Origin: Burkholderia sp. GAS332
Lineage (GTDB): Bacteria > Pseudomonadota > Gammaproteobacteria > Burkholderiales > Burkholderiaceae
Direction: 5' to 3'
NCBI GenBank assembly: GCA_900142905.1
Contig: FSRV01000002.1
Coordinates: 1,054,001 to 1,118,000, forward strand
DNA length: 64,000 nucleotides
Positions 18,738-26,172 of the stretch are shown piece after piece. Each line of letters opens with the position of its first letter. Position 1 is the stretch's first letter. Below the pieces are notes generated by a model. That model was not told the origin of the DNA, searched no databases, and was given only the letters and a program-made list of their open reading frames with translations. The position numbers and the translations under genes were made by a program.

Positions 18738-19814
18738 TCACGCTCGCCGCTTGAGTGTCGAATGCAGCGCGTCGGCCATCGGGCGCGGATCGATCCAGTC
18801 GGCGATCTCGAAGTCGGTTTCGAGGAAACCCCACTCGAACAGGAAGTTCTTGAAGTCGTCGAGCGCGGCGACCGATTCCGCTGCGAGGTTCACGCCGAGA
18901 TGGTGATGCAGGTTGCCGCCATAGGCCGCGTGCACCCATTCGATCGCGGAAGCAGTTTCTTGCGATACGTATTGCGCGGTTTCGTCGGGATGCGTGCGTG
19001 CCCAGTCCCCTGCGGCGACCACGAGCTTGAGAAAGCCGGCGACGATGTCCGGATGATTGGCGAGCACTTCCGCGTTCACCGTGAGCGGACGCGGCGTGCC
19101 GTTGTTGTTGCGGATATGCGGCTCAGGATGAAAGCCGATATCGATCACCACTTGCGCGCCGATCAGTTGCGCCACCTCCAGTCCGACCGACCCCTTCACG
19201 TAGATCGCATCCACCGTGCCGCGCAGCAAGGCGCTCGCTTCGGCGGCATAGAGCGCGCGGCTCGACAGGCCGAGTGGCAAGGTGAAGAGTTCCGTGGCGG
19301 GATCGTCGCCGACTGACTGAAGCGTGCGTGCCGTCACATCGATGAGTTCGACGTCGCGCGTGGTCATGCCCTCCAGACTCAATGCATTGACGAAGCCACG
19401 CAGCGCGGAGGCGCGAAAGATATCGATGCGGTCGGTCGAGCGGCGCGGAATCGCGATGCGCCGGCCACGCAGTTGCTTGACCGACTGAATGCCGGAGCCC
19501 GGCAGCGTCAGGATCAGTTGCGATTCATCGACCCACGAGAGGCCGATCACGCGTGTATCGGCCCGATGCGAGCGGGCCCACATCGCCGGAATGCTGCCGC
19601 CCTGACGAAACGACATCGCCAACGTGTGATCGCTGATCGACGACGCATCGTGTCCCGCGGAGTCGCGCAGCGAGCGGATCGCGACGCCGTCGGCCGACAA
19701 CTCGCCGTTGAGCCAGCCGAGATGGACGGCGATGCCGAGCGGTGTCGGCACCGGCGAGCGTGCGTACCAGAAGGGATGCTGTTTGTCCGATGACGAATCG
19801 GGCCTGTCTGTCAT
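18738..19814 (-). CDS. DszB-like desulfinase paralogue 1 with Ser in place of catalytic Cys
   Basis: Cytoplasmic protein of about 358 aa (ATG at 19814; ATG at 19832 would add six residues) in the NMT1/binding-protein fold but without a signal peptide. It resembles DszB, which releases sulfite from 2'-hydroxybiphenyl-2-sulfinate. The N-terminal motif reads YARSPVPTPLG; the two sister proteins and DszB have Cys where this one has Ser. The other active-site elements, the His of SDHTL and the Arg and Gly of SFRQGG, are kept. It may therefore bind without turning over, or use different chemistry. It heads the minus-strand operon paralogue-SBP-permease-permease, 59 bp ahead of the SBP gene, and diverges from the SsuD-like gene. 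Confidence 0.75.
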   Translation of the reverse strand: MTDRPDSSSDKQHPFWYARSPVPTPLGIAVHLGWLNGELSADGVAIRSLRDSAGHDASSISDHTLAMSFRQGGSIPAMWARSHRADTRVIGLSWVDESQLILTLPGSGIQSVKQLRGRRIAIPRRSTDRIDIFRASALRGFVNALSLEGMTTRDVELIDVTARTLQSVGDDPATELFTLPLGLSSRALYAAEASALLRGTVDAIYVKGSVGLEVAQLIGAQVVIDIGFHPEPHIRNNNGTPRPLTVNAEVLANHPDIVAGFLKLVVAAGDWARTHPDETAQYVSQETASAIEWVHAAYGGNLHHHLGVNLAAESVAALDDFKNFLFEWGFLETDFEIADWIDPRPMADALHSTLKRRA

Positions 19815-19832
19815 GTGCGTTTTCCATTTCAA

Positions 19833-20269
19833 AGTTCGTCCTGCCTGCCGGCTAGCGCGCGAAAGCGGGTGCGGCGGCGTGGACCGGTAAATGCAAATTC
19901 CAGGCCAGACGTGGGCGGTGGGGGCGAGCCGCCCTTAGCGGGCATACGGCCCGGCTGCGCATGCCGATGCAAACCGTGCGGATGGAGTGAGGGACGCGCA
20001 GGCGAGTGGTGCTCCAGCAGCAGTTGTTCGAAGCGGTGTTGCGCCAGCAGCACGCGGGGTGCTGATGCAGCAGCTTGCGCGTGGTCTGCTCACGCCTTGG
20101 GCGATGCCAGCGGAAGTGACCGCAATGCGCGTGTCCATCGCGCATTGCGTGCCAATCGAAGGTCTGCCGATTGCCATTGGCATAGGCCGTGCTTAGAGAG
20201 GGACCGAACCGGTTACGGCACGCGTCATCGCGTGACCGACCCGACGCTTAAACCAAGGAGAACAGATCA
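19833..20269. other. Divergent control region of the sulfur locus
   Basis: This 437-bp gap separates the two arms of the organosulfur locus. It holds a sigma-54 promoter for the plus arm (listed separately). For the minus arm only a weak match is seen, TGGCAC at 20154-20149 followed by GC at the right spacing but without the TT. Short repeated CAATCG/CGATTG arms near 20153-20174 could be activator sites. No gene is evident in it. Confidence 0.4.
20178..20193 (+). promoter_or_regulatory. Sigma-54 (-24/-12) promoter of the SsuD-like operon
   Basis: TGGCATAGGCCGTGCT keeps the invariant GG and GC of the -24/-12 promoter at 10-bp spacing, with five of six -24 bases matching. It lies 76 bp upstream of the ATG at 20270 and would drive the plus-strand operon through to the third DszB-like gene. 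Confidence 0.6.
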
Positions 20270-21451
20270 ATGGCTGTCGAATTTCTGTGGCGCTTGCCGA
20301 TGCACGGCGACGGCAGACGCGCACACGACCGGCACACCCGTGGCGAGTGGAATAACCAGACGGCCTCGCGCGTCGCACCGAAAACGGATAGCGACGATTT
20401 TGGCTACATCGACTACCTGTCCCAAGTGGCGCGCGCAGCGGATCTGGTCGGCTTTCACGGCGCGTTGATTCCGATCTTCCGCTTTACGGAGGAGCCGTGG
20501 GTCGTGGCTGCGGCGCTGGCGCGCGAGACCCGCAATCTGCGTTTGCTTATCGCCATGCAACCCTGGTTCATGCATCCGGCGTATGCCGCGCAAATGGCGG
20601 CCAGCCTGCAGCGGATCAGCCGCGGCCGTGTGGAGTGGAACATCGTGACGGGCGGCGGCGGGGCGGATCAGCGCGCTTACGGCGACTTTATCGATCACGA
20701 CAGCCGCTACGCCCGTACTGATGAATTCCTCGACGTGGTGAAGGGCTATTCCGCCGGCGCGCCCTACACGCACAAGGGCCGCTTTTATCAGGTCGAAGAA
20801 GGCGGCTTGCTCGCGCCGTTGCGCAGCCAGCCTGTGCCGCGCATCTATCTGGCCGGCGCCAGCGACGCCGCGATGGCGGTGGCCGCCAAACACGGCGACG
20901 TGCATTTGAGCTGGGGCGAACCGCTTGCCAAACAGAAGGAAGTGATCGACCGCGCGCGCCAGGCGCTCGACGCGCAGAACGCCGAGCGCGATCTGCGCTT
21001 CGGCATGCGTATCGACATCCTCGCGCGCGAAACGGAAGAGCAGGCGTGGGCCGAGTTGCGGCAGATGTTCGCGACCGTCAGCGACTCGACGCAACTGGGT
21101 GGCACGCGGCGCACGGTCGGCGCCGGCGACTCGGAGTCGGTTGGCGCGAAGCGGCAGTTCGCGCTCCACCAAGGCAACACCCAGCATTTCGATGATCTGA
21201 TCGTCGGGCCGAACCTGTGGGCCGGTATGTCGAAGATTCGCGGCGGCCCCGGCTGCGTGATCGTGGGCAGCCACGAGCAGGTCGCGGAGCGGCTCGCCGA
21301 GTACGTGGACATCGGCGTATCGACCTTCATTCTGGCGAGCAACCCACATCTGGAAGAAGCGTACCGAGTCGGCGAGGAGGTTCTGCCGCTGGTGGCGGGG
21401 GCGATCGACGCACGCCGAACCGCCTCGGCATTGCGAGTCGCGCTTGCTTAA
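20270..21451 (+). CDS. SsuD-like FMNH2-dependent alkanesulfonate monooxygenase
   Basis: Luciferase-family flavin monooxygenase of 393 aa that would cleave C-S bonds of sulfonates or oxidise sulfones with FMNH2 from a separate reductase. The sequence follows SsuD closely in order: FLWRLPMHGDGR at the N-terminus, GALIPIFRFTEEPW, RGRVEWNIVTGG, FIDHDSRYARTDEF, LSWGEPLAKQKE, SVGAKRQFALHQGN, NLWAGMSKIRGGPG and NPHLEEAYRVGE at the end. The residue corresponding to SsuD Cys54 is Thr here (about 73). A strong AAGGAG site precedes the ATG. No flavin reductase gene is nearby. It is the first gene of the plus arm, under a sigma-54 promoter. DszA- or SfnG-like activity on sulfones is possible. Confidence 0.85.
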   Translation: MAVEFLWRLPMHGDGRRAHDRHTRGEWNNQTASRVAPKTDSDDFGYIDYLSQVARAADLVGFHGALIPIFRFTEEPWVVAAALARETRNLRLLIAMQPWFMHPAYAAQMAASLQRISRGRVEWNIVTGGGGADQRAYGDFIDHDSRYARTDEFLDVVKGYSAGAPYTHKGRFYQVEEGGLLAPLRSQPVPRIYLAGASDAAMAVAAKHGDVHLSWGEPLAKQKEVIDRARQALDAQNAERDLRFGMRIDILARETEEQAWAELRQMFATVSDSTQLGGTRRTVGAGDSESVGAKRQFALHQGNTQHFDDLIVGPNLWAGMSKIRGGPGCVIVGSHEQVAERLAEYVDIGVSTFILASNPHLEEAYRVGEEVLPLVAGAIDARRTASALRVALA

Positions 21452-21541
21452 GCCAGCGGCGATGCTTAACGCAGCGACGATCCTGATCCTTCACGCAGCG
21501 GCGATCAGGTGCATGCACAACAACAATCAAGGAATCCAACG

Positions 21542-22627
21542 ATGAGTACAACCGTTGCGCAAGCCGCGACGTCCACTGCACTGTGGTACACCCGCTGTCC
21601 CGTGCCGACCGCGCTCGGTATTGCGGTTCACCGTGGCTGGTTCGACGAGGAGTTCGGACCGGACGGCATCTCGCTGAATTCGTTGCAGGAGACCCGCGAG
21701 CCTGCCAAACGCGAATCGCATTTCGATCACAGCCTGCCGTCTTCGTTTCGCCAGGGCGGCAATATCCCGGCGCTGTGGGCGCGTTCGCGCGGCGCGGCGA
21801 CGCGAGTGGTCGGGCTCTCGTGGACCAATGAATTCCAGGCCATCGTCACGCTGCCGGGCAGTGGCATTCGCCATTCGCGCGATCTGCGTGGTCGGCGTCT
21901 GGGCCTGCCGCGACACGCGATCAGTATCGACTTCTGGCGCGCTGCGGCGCTCAAAGGTTTTCTGACTGCGCTCGAGCTCGAAGGCCTCGGGCATAGCGAC
22001 GCGCAGTGGGTCGATCTACCCGAGCCGAAGCGCGAGGACGGTGAAGCTCGGATTGCCATCGGCAAGCTTGGGCAGTCGCCAGGCCATGGATCGCCGTTTC
22101 GCGGGCCGCATGAGTATGGGCTGGAAGTCGCGGCGCTGGTACGCGGCGATGTCGATGCGATTTTCGTGAAGGGCGTGGCAGGACTGGAAACCGTGCATCT
22201 GATCGACGCTCACGTGGTGATCGATCTGGGCGCCCATCCCGATCCGCTAGTGCGCATCGGCAACGGCACACCACGCACGTTGACGGTGGATCAGGCGCTC
22301 ATCGACGAACGCCCCGATCTGGTTAGCCGGTTCGTGTCGGTGGTGGTGGCGGCGGGCGACTGGGCGACCCAACATGCGGCTGAAACCGTGGCCTACATCG
22401 GCCGTGAAACGCGTTCATCCGACGAGTGGGTGCGCTACGCGTATGGCAGCGAAGTGCATCGGCATCTGGAAACCAATCTCGCGCAGACCTCGATCGACGG
22501 TCTCGTGGCATTCAAGGACTTCCTGTTCGAATGGGGCTTCCTCGAGCACGATTTCGATGCGCGCGCATGGATCGAGCCGCAGCCCTATGCCGAGGTGTCG
22601 AAATATCGCCGTGCATGGGTCGCCTAG
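21542..22627 (+). CDS. DszB-like desulfinase paralogue 2
   Basis: Putative cytoplasmic desulfinase, 361 aa from the ATG at 21542, with an AAGGAA ribosome site. There is no signal peptide, which separates it from true periplasmic binding proteins of the same fold. The motif WYTRCPVPTALG contains the Cys (about 19) that aligns with catalytic Cys27 of DszB; FDHSLPSSFRQGG supplies the expected His (63), Arg (70) and Gly (73). A short insertion around residue 170-185 (SPGHGSPFRGPHE) differs from paralogues 1 and 3. It follows the SsuD-like gene by 90 bp and precedes tonB. The sulfinate it acts on is not known. Confidence 0.78.
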   Translation: MSTTVAQAATSTALWYTRCPVPTALGIAVHRGWFDEEFGPDGISLNSLQETREPAKRESHFDHSLPSSFRQGGNIPALWARSRGAATRVVGLSWTNEFQAIVTLPGSGIRHSRDLRGRRLGLPRHAISIDFWRAAALKGFLTALELEGLGHSDAQWVDLPEPKREDGEARIAIGKLGQSPGHGSPFRGPHEYGLEVAALVRGDVDAIFVKGVAGLETVHLIDAHVVIDLGAHPDPLVRIGNGTPRTLTVDQALIDERPDLVSRFVSVVVAAGDWATQHAAETVAYIGRETRSSDEWVRYAYGSEVHRHLETNLAQTSIDGLVAFKDFLFEWGFLEHDFDARAWIEPQPYAEVSKYRRAWVA

Positions 22628-22672
22628 TGTGAGGTGTCCTTGCACGGCGCGCAAACCAGTAAGGAGTGAACC

Positions 22673-23497
22673 GTGACATTTCTGACAATGGAGGGCTCGG
22701 GTACGCATGCGCGGCGCCATGCGGCGCGCTGGAGCGGCCCGGCGGTGCGCCGTTCCAACGTGCCGGCGATTACGCCGTCGCCGCTGCTGCCACAGCGTGC
22801 TCGTGCGGTGGAGCATGAGGCCGGGGCGACGCGCAGGACATGGGGCGAGATCGGCGCTGCCACGCTGCTGATCCTCGCGTTGCACGCGGGATTCGTGCTG
22901 GTGGCGCGGTACGGGCATGTCGCACCGCTCGCGCCGGTCGTGCCGCCCAAACCGCTGCCGATGACGGTCGAACTGACGCGGCCACCCGTGCCGCTGCCGC
23001 AGGCGAAGCAGGCACCGCCGCCCGTGCCGCAGCCGGTCAAACCGCAGCCACAACCGCCGCGTCAACTGACGCGCGCCCCGGCGCCTAAACCTTCGCCTGC
23101 GGTGACGCCGCTCGTCACGCCGCCGCCGCAAGCGACGACACCGGCCGATATAGCCGCCACGCACGTGCCTGCGCCGCCCACACCGGCACCCGCCGCGCCA
23201 CCCGCGCCGGTGGCTGAAACCGCGCCGATCGGCAACGCCGCGTATCTGCACAACCCGGCGCCCGACTATCCGCCGATCGCGCAAGACCAGGGATGGGAAG
23301 GGCGCGTGCTGCTGCGCGTGCATGTGCTGCCAAACGGTCAACCGGATTCAGTCGATATCAGGACCAGCAGCGGCCGCAAGATGCTCGACGCCGCCGCGTT
23401 GGCGGCGGTCCGGCGCTGGATTTTCGTGCCGGCGAAGCGGGGAGACGAAGCGGTCGACGGCTGGGTCAACGTGCCGATCGACTTCAAACTGGGCTGA
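22673..23497 (+). CDS. tonB: TonB energy-transducing protein
   Basis: Inner-membrane anchored, periplasm-spanning protein of 274 aa. It starts at a GTG at 22673 with AAGGAG seven bases upstream. One hydrophobic anchor lies at about residues 60-80 (IGAATLLILALHAGFVLVA), followed by a proline-rich spacer (about 85-175, many PPP, PKP and PQP elements) and a C-terminal TonB domain with YPPIAQDQGWEGRVLL and SSGRKMLDAAALAAVRRW. The cytoplasmic leader of about 58 residues is longer than in E. coli TonB. It lies in the same operon as exbB and exbD, and the receptor gene at 26173 is its probable client. Confidence 0.9.
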   Translation: MTFLTMEGSGTHARRHAARWSGPAVRRSNVPAITPSPLLPQRARAVEHEAGATRRTWGEIGAATLLILALHAGFVLVARYGHVAPLAPVVPPKPLPMTVELTRPPVPLPQAKQAPPPVPQPVKPQPQPPRQLTRAPAPKPSPAVTPLVTPPPQATTPADIAATHVPAPPTPAPAAPPAPVAETAPIGNAAYLHNPAPDYPPIAQDQGWEGRVLLRVHVLPNGQPDSVDIRTSSGRKMLDAAALAAVRRWIFVPAKRGDEAVDGWVNVPIDFKLG

Positions 23498-23605
23498 AGC
23501 GCGCCGTCCGCATGACGGACGAATCTCGCGCTTTCTGTCCAGAACCGAATCTGAATCTCGAACCCAATTTCGAACCGAATCTTGAACTAAAAGGAATCGA
23601 TCATC

Positions 23606-24313
23606 ATGAATGGCATTTCAACGACTTTCATCGTGCAGGGCGCGCTCTGGCTACTGGGGATTTTCTCGGTGGTGACGTGGACCCTCATTGTCGTCAAGGC
23701 TGTGCAAAGCGTGCGCGCGAGCGTGCAGAGCCGACGCTTCGCGAAGCAGTTCTGGGCGGCCAGCAGCTTCCAGGCGGCCGCCGCGTTGGAACCCGGCGTG
23801 AGTCCGGTGGGCCGGGTTGCCGCAACCGGCTTCGAGACCTTGCAACGCGCCGACGAAGGCAATGGTCAGGATCTTGAACATAGCTGGAGCCGTCACGATC
23901 TGCTGGAGCGCCATTTGCGCCAGCAAATCCAGAACGAGCGCCGCCGCCTCGAAGCCGGCCTCGCCGTGCTCGCGTCGATCGGCAGCACCGCGCCGTTTGT
24001 CGGCCTGTTCGGTACTGTGTTCGGCATCATTCATGCGCTGACTGCGATCACGCACAGCGCGTCGGCCAGCATCGACGTAGTGGCGGGGCCGATCGGCGAA
24101 GCGCTGGTGGCAACCGGCATTGGTATCGCGGTCGCGGTGCCGGCGGTGCTCGCCTACAACTTCTTCGTACGCCGGGTGAAAGCGGCCTCGGCTGATCTCG
24201 ATGGTTTCGCAACCGACTTCGTCACGCTAGCGCAGAAAGCCGGATTCCGCGTGCAGGGCGCGGCCATCCGTGCGCAGCCGAGCGTGAAGACCGTCAACGA
24301 GGCGTTCGCATAA
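23606..24313 (+). CDS. exbB: TonB-system proton channel ExbB
   Basis: MotA/TolQ/ExbB-family inner-membrane protein, 235 aa, with three membrane spans: one near the N-terminus (ALWLLGIFSVVTWTLIVVK) and two in the C-terminal half (IGSTAPFVGLFGTVFGIIHA and IGEALVATGIGIAVAVPAVL). The signature VGLFGTVFGI is intact. It transmits the proton motive force to TonB together with ExbD. Its TAA stop shares one base with the ATG of exbD (TAATG). Confidence 0.92.
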   Translation: MNGISTTFIVQGALWLLGIFSVVTWTLIVVKAVQSVRASVQSRRFAKQFWAASSFQAAAALEPGVSPVGRVAATGFETLQRADEGNGQDLEHSWSRHDLLERHLRQQIQNERRRLEAGLAVLASIGSTAPFVGLFGTVFGIIHALTAITHSASASIDVVAGPIGEALVATGIGIAVAVPAVLAYNFFVRRVKAASADLDGFATDFVTLAQKAGFRVQGAAIRAQPSVKTVNEAFA

Positions 24314-24723
24314 TGGCCTTCTCAACCTCCTCCGATAACGACGACGTGCTGAGCGAAATCAACATCACACCGCTCGTCGACGTGATGCTGGTGCTGCTGG
24401 TCGCGTTCATCGTCACCGCGCCGTTGCTCAACAACGCGGTGCACGTGACCCTGCCCAGCACGGTCGCCACCGCGCCGGCCGATCAGAAGCCCGCCGTGAC
24501 CGTCAGTGTGGACGCGAAGGGCGTGGTGTACCTCGACAAGCGGCCCACCGATCTGCGTCTGATCGGCGCCGAGCTGTCGGCGCTCAAGGCGAACAACCCG
24601 GATGTCGCGCTCAACCTCCAGGCTGATGAAGGTGTGCCCTACGGCACGGTGGCCAAGCTGATGGCGGCGATCGAGCACGCGGGCATCAGCAAGCTGTCGG
24701 TATTGACGGCCAATAACGGCTAA
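24313..24723 (+). CDS. exbD: TonB-system protein ExbD
   Basis: ExbD/TolR-family protein of 136 aa: a short cytoplasmic head, a single membrane helix (DVMLVLLVAFIVTAPLL) and a periplasmic domain. The helix carries the essential Asp in NITPLVDVMLVLL. It overlaps exbB by one base. The set tonB-exbB-exbD is complete and embedded between two desulfinase-like genes, so it is likely co-expressed with them under sulfur limitation. Confidence 0.92.
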   Translation: MAFSTSSDNDDVLSEINITPLVDVMLVLLVAFIVTAPLLNNAVHVTLPSTVATAPADQKPAVTVSVDAKGVVYLDKRPTDLRLIGAELSALKANNPDVALNLQADEGVPYGTVAKLMAAIEHAGISKLSVLTANNG

Positions 24724-24775
24724 TCACGGTCATTGCATCATCGCGTGACCTCGCGACTCCCTACCGGAACAACTC

Positions 24776-25846
24776 ATGAGCACTTCGGTTTCAGACAACA
24801 TCCAGTCGATCTGGTATACGCGCTGTCCGGTGCCGACGCCGCTCGGCATCGCCGCGCATCTCGGCTGGCTCGACGACGAATTCGCGCGCGACGGCATTAC
24901 CGTGCGCTCGTTGCAGGAAACGCAGCATGCGGCGCTGCGCGCCTCGCACGTCGATCACACGCTGGATAATTCATTTCGCCAGGGGGGCAGCATCCCGGCC
25001 TTGTGGGCACGCTCCGCTGGGGCCGATACCCGGGTGATCGCGCTGACGTGGGTGGATGAAGCGCAGGCGATCGTCGCGCTGCCCGATTCAGGCATCCGCT
25101 CGGCGAAGGACTTGCGCGGCCGTCGCGTGGGTTTGCCGAAGCGCGCTGGCGAGAAGATCGATATTTTCCGTGCTGCGGCGTTGCGCGGTTTTGTTAGCGT
25201 GCTGGACCTCGAAGGACTGTCCGCACGCGACGTTGAACTGGTCGACGTGGCGGCGGCCAATGTGCGCGAGCGTGCGGATGGCGGCGCCTTGCCCGCAGCG
25301 TCGTTCAGCAATCCGGGCAGTGTCAGCAGCCGCCGTCTCTATTCGGCGGAAATCGCGGCGCTGGTGCGGGGTGAGGTCGATGCGATCTATGTGAAGGGCT
25401 CACTCGGATTGGAGAGTGCCTACCTGATCGGCGCGCGGGTCGTGGTCGACATCGGTTTTCATCCGGAGCCGAAGGTCCGCATCAACAACGGCTCGCCGCG
25501 GCCGTTGACCGTCAATATGGCCACGCTGGACAAGCATCCGGACATCGTCAGCCGCTTTCTGGCGCGCGTGATCGACGTGGACGGCTGGGCGCGCGAGCAT
25601 AAGCAGGAAGTGCTCGGCTATCTGGGCCGGGAAACCGGCTCGGGCGACGACTGGCTGCGGCTCGCTTATGGCGACGACGTGCATCAACGCCTGCGTACCG
25701 ATCTCGACGACACATCGATCGCCGCACTCGACGATTTCAAGAGCTTCCTCGTGGAGTGGGGTTTTCTGCCGGCGGACTTCGATATCCACGCGTGGATCGA
25801 TCCGCGCGCGCTTGCGCAATCGCATCGTTATGCGGTGCCGCGTTAG
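24776..25846 (+). CDS. DszB-like desulfinase paralogue 3
   Basis: Third member of the family, 356 aa from the ATG at 24776, without a signal peptide. WYTRCPVPTPLG gives the candidate nucleophile Cys17; VDHTLDNSFRQGG gives His61, Arg68 and Gly71, matching the His, Arg and Gly of the DszB active site in order. The C-terminal part shares FLVEWGFLPADFDIHAWIDP with the other two copies. It is closer in sequence to paralogue 1 than to paralogue 2 (both have TPLGIA, SIPALW/SIPAMW and VDAIYVKGS). It ends the plus-strand operon 52 bp after exbD; the receptor gene beyond it has its own promoter. Confidence 0.78.
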   Translation: MSTSVSDNIQSIWYTRCPVPTPLGIAAHLGWLDDEFARDGITVRSLQETQHAALRASHVDHTLDNSFRQGGSIPALWARSAGADTRVIALTWVDEAQAIVALPDSGIRSAKDLRGRRVGLPKRAGEKIDIFRAAALRGFVSVLDLEGLSARDVELVDVAAANVRERADGGALPAASFSNPGSVSSRRLYSAEIAALVRGEVDAIYVKGSLGLESAYLIGARVVVDIGFHPEPKVRINNGSPRPLTVNMATLDKHPDIVSRFLARVIDVDGWAREHKQEVLGYLGRETGSGDDWLRLAYGDDVHQRLRTDLDDTSIAALDDFKSFLVEWGFLPADFDIHAWIDPRALAQSHRYAVPR

Positions 25847-25946
25847 TTTTTGAACCGTTTAAACTGCCTGCGGTTTTTCTTCAAAACAGATTCGTCATCC
25901 TGATGGTCTGTATCGGATAGCTTTATCCGGCCACGCGTCAACTAGC

Positions 25947-25998
25947 CACCCGTGTTGGGGTGCTGCATACGCAACACCCCAACACCACCTCACGGGTG
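25947..25998. repeat. Nested inverted repeat between desulfinase 3 and the receptor gene
   Basis: TGTTGGGGTG (25953-25962) pairs perfectly with CACCCCAACA (25975-25984), and outer arms CACCCGTG (25947-25954) and CACGGGTG (25991-25998) are also reverse complements. The structure could end the upstream operon, although no U-run follows, or serve as an upstream activator site about 60-110 bp before the sigma-54 promoter at 26060. The rest of the 326-bp gap holds only that promoter. Confidence 0.5.
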
Positions 25999-26059
25999 CG
26001 TCAGCAACAATCCCTACTCGCTTTGCTCGCGCAACCCTTGTGTGACGGGCTGCTTCCCC

Positions 26060-26075
26060 TGGCATCCGACTTGCA
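26060..26075 (+). promoter_or_regulatory. Sigma-54 (-24/-12) promoter of the TonB-dependent receptor gene
   Basis: TGGCATCCGACTTGCA matches TGGCAC-N5-TTGCA at all positions but one, with correct GG-N10-GC spacing. It would start transcription about 85 bp before the receptor ATG at 26173. This is the best -24/-12 match in the window. Confidence 0.75.
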
Positions 26076-26172
26076 ATAGAGAACACCATGCGTGCCGCAT
26101 CGCTCGCGCACGAAGACGGGATCTCGCTTGCGGGCGCAATCAAACAACAATTGAATAAGGATAGCGAAGTCA

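Noticed and set aside
18738..25846. Reading the three DszB-like proteins as ordinary sulfonate-binding proteins
   Set aside because: They share the fold, but none has a signal peptide, and the Cys (two of three), His, Arg and Gly of the DszB site are conserved in order; the neighbouring true SBP at 17563 has a clear signal peptide.
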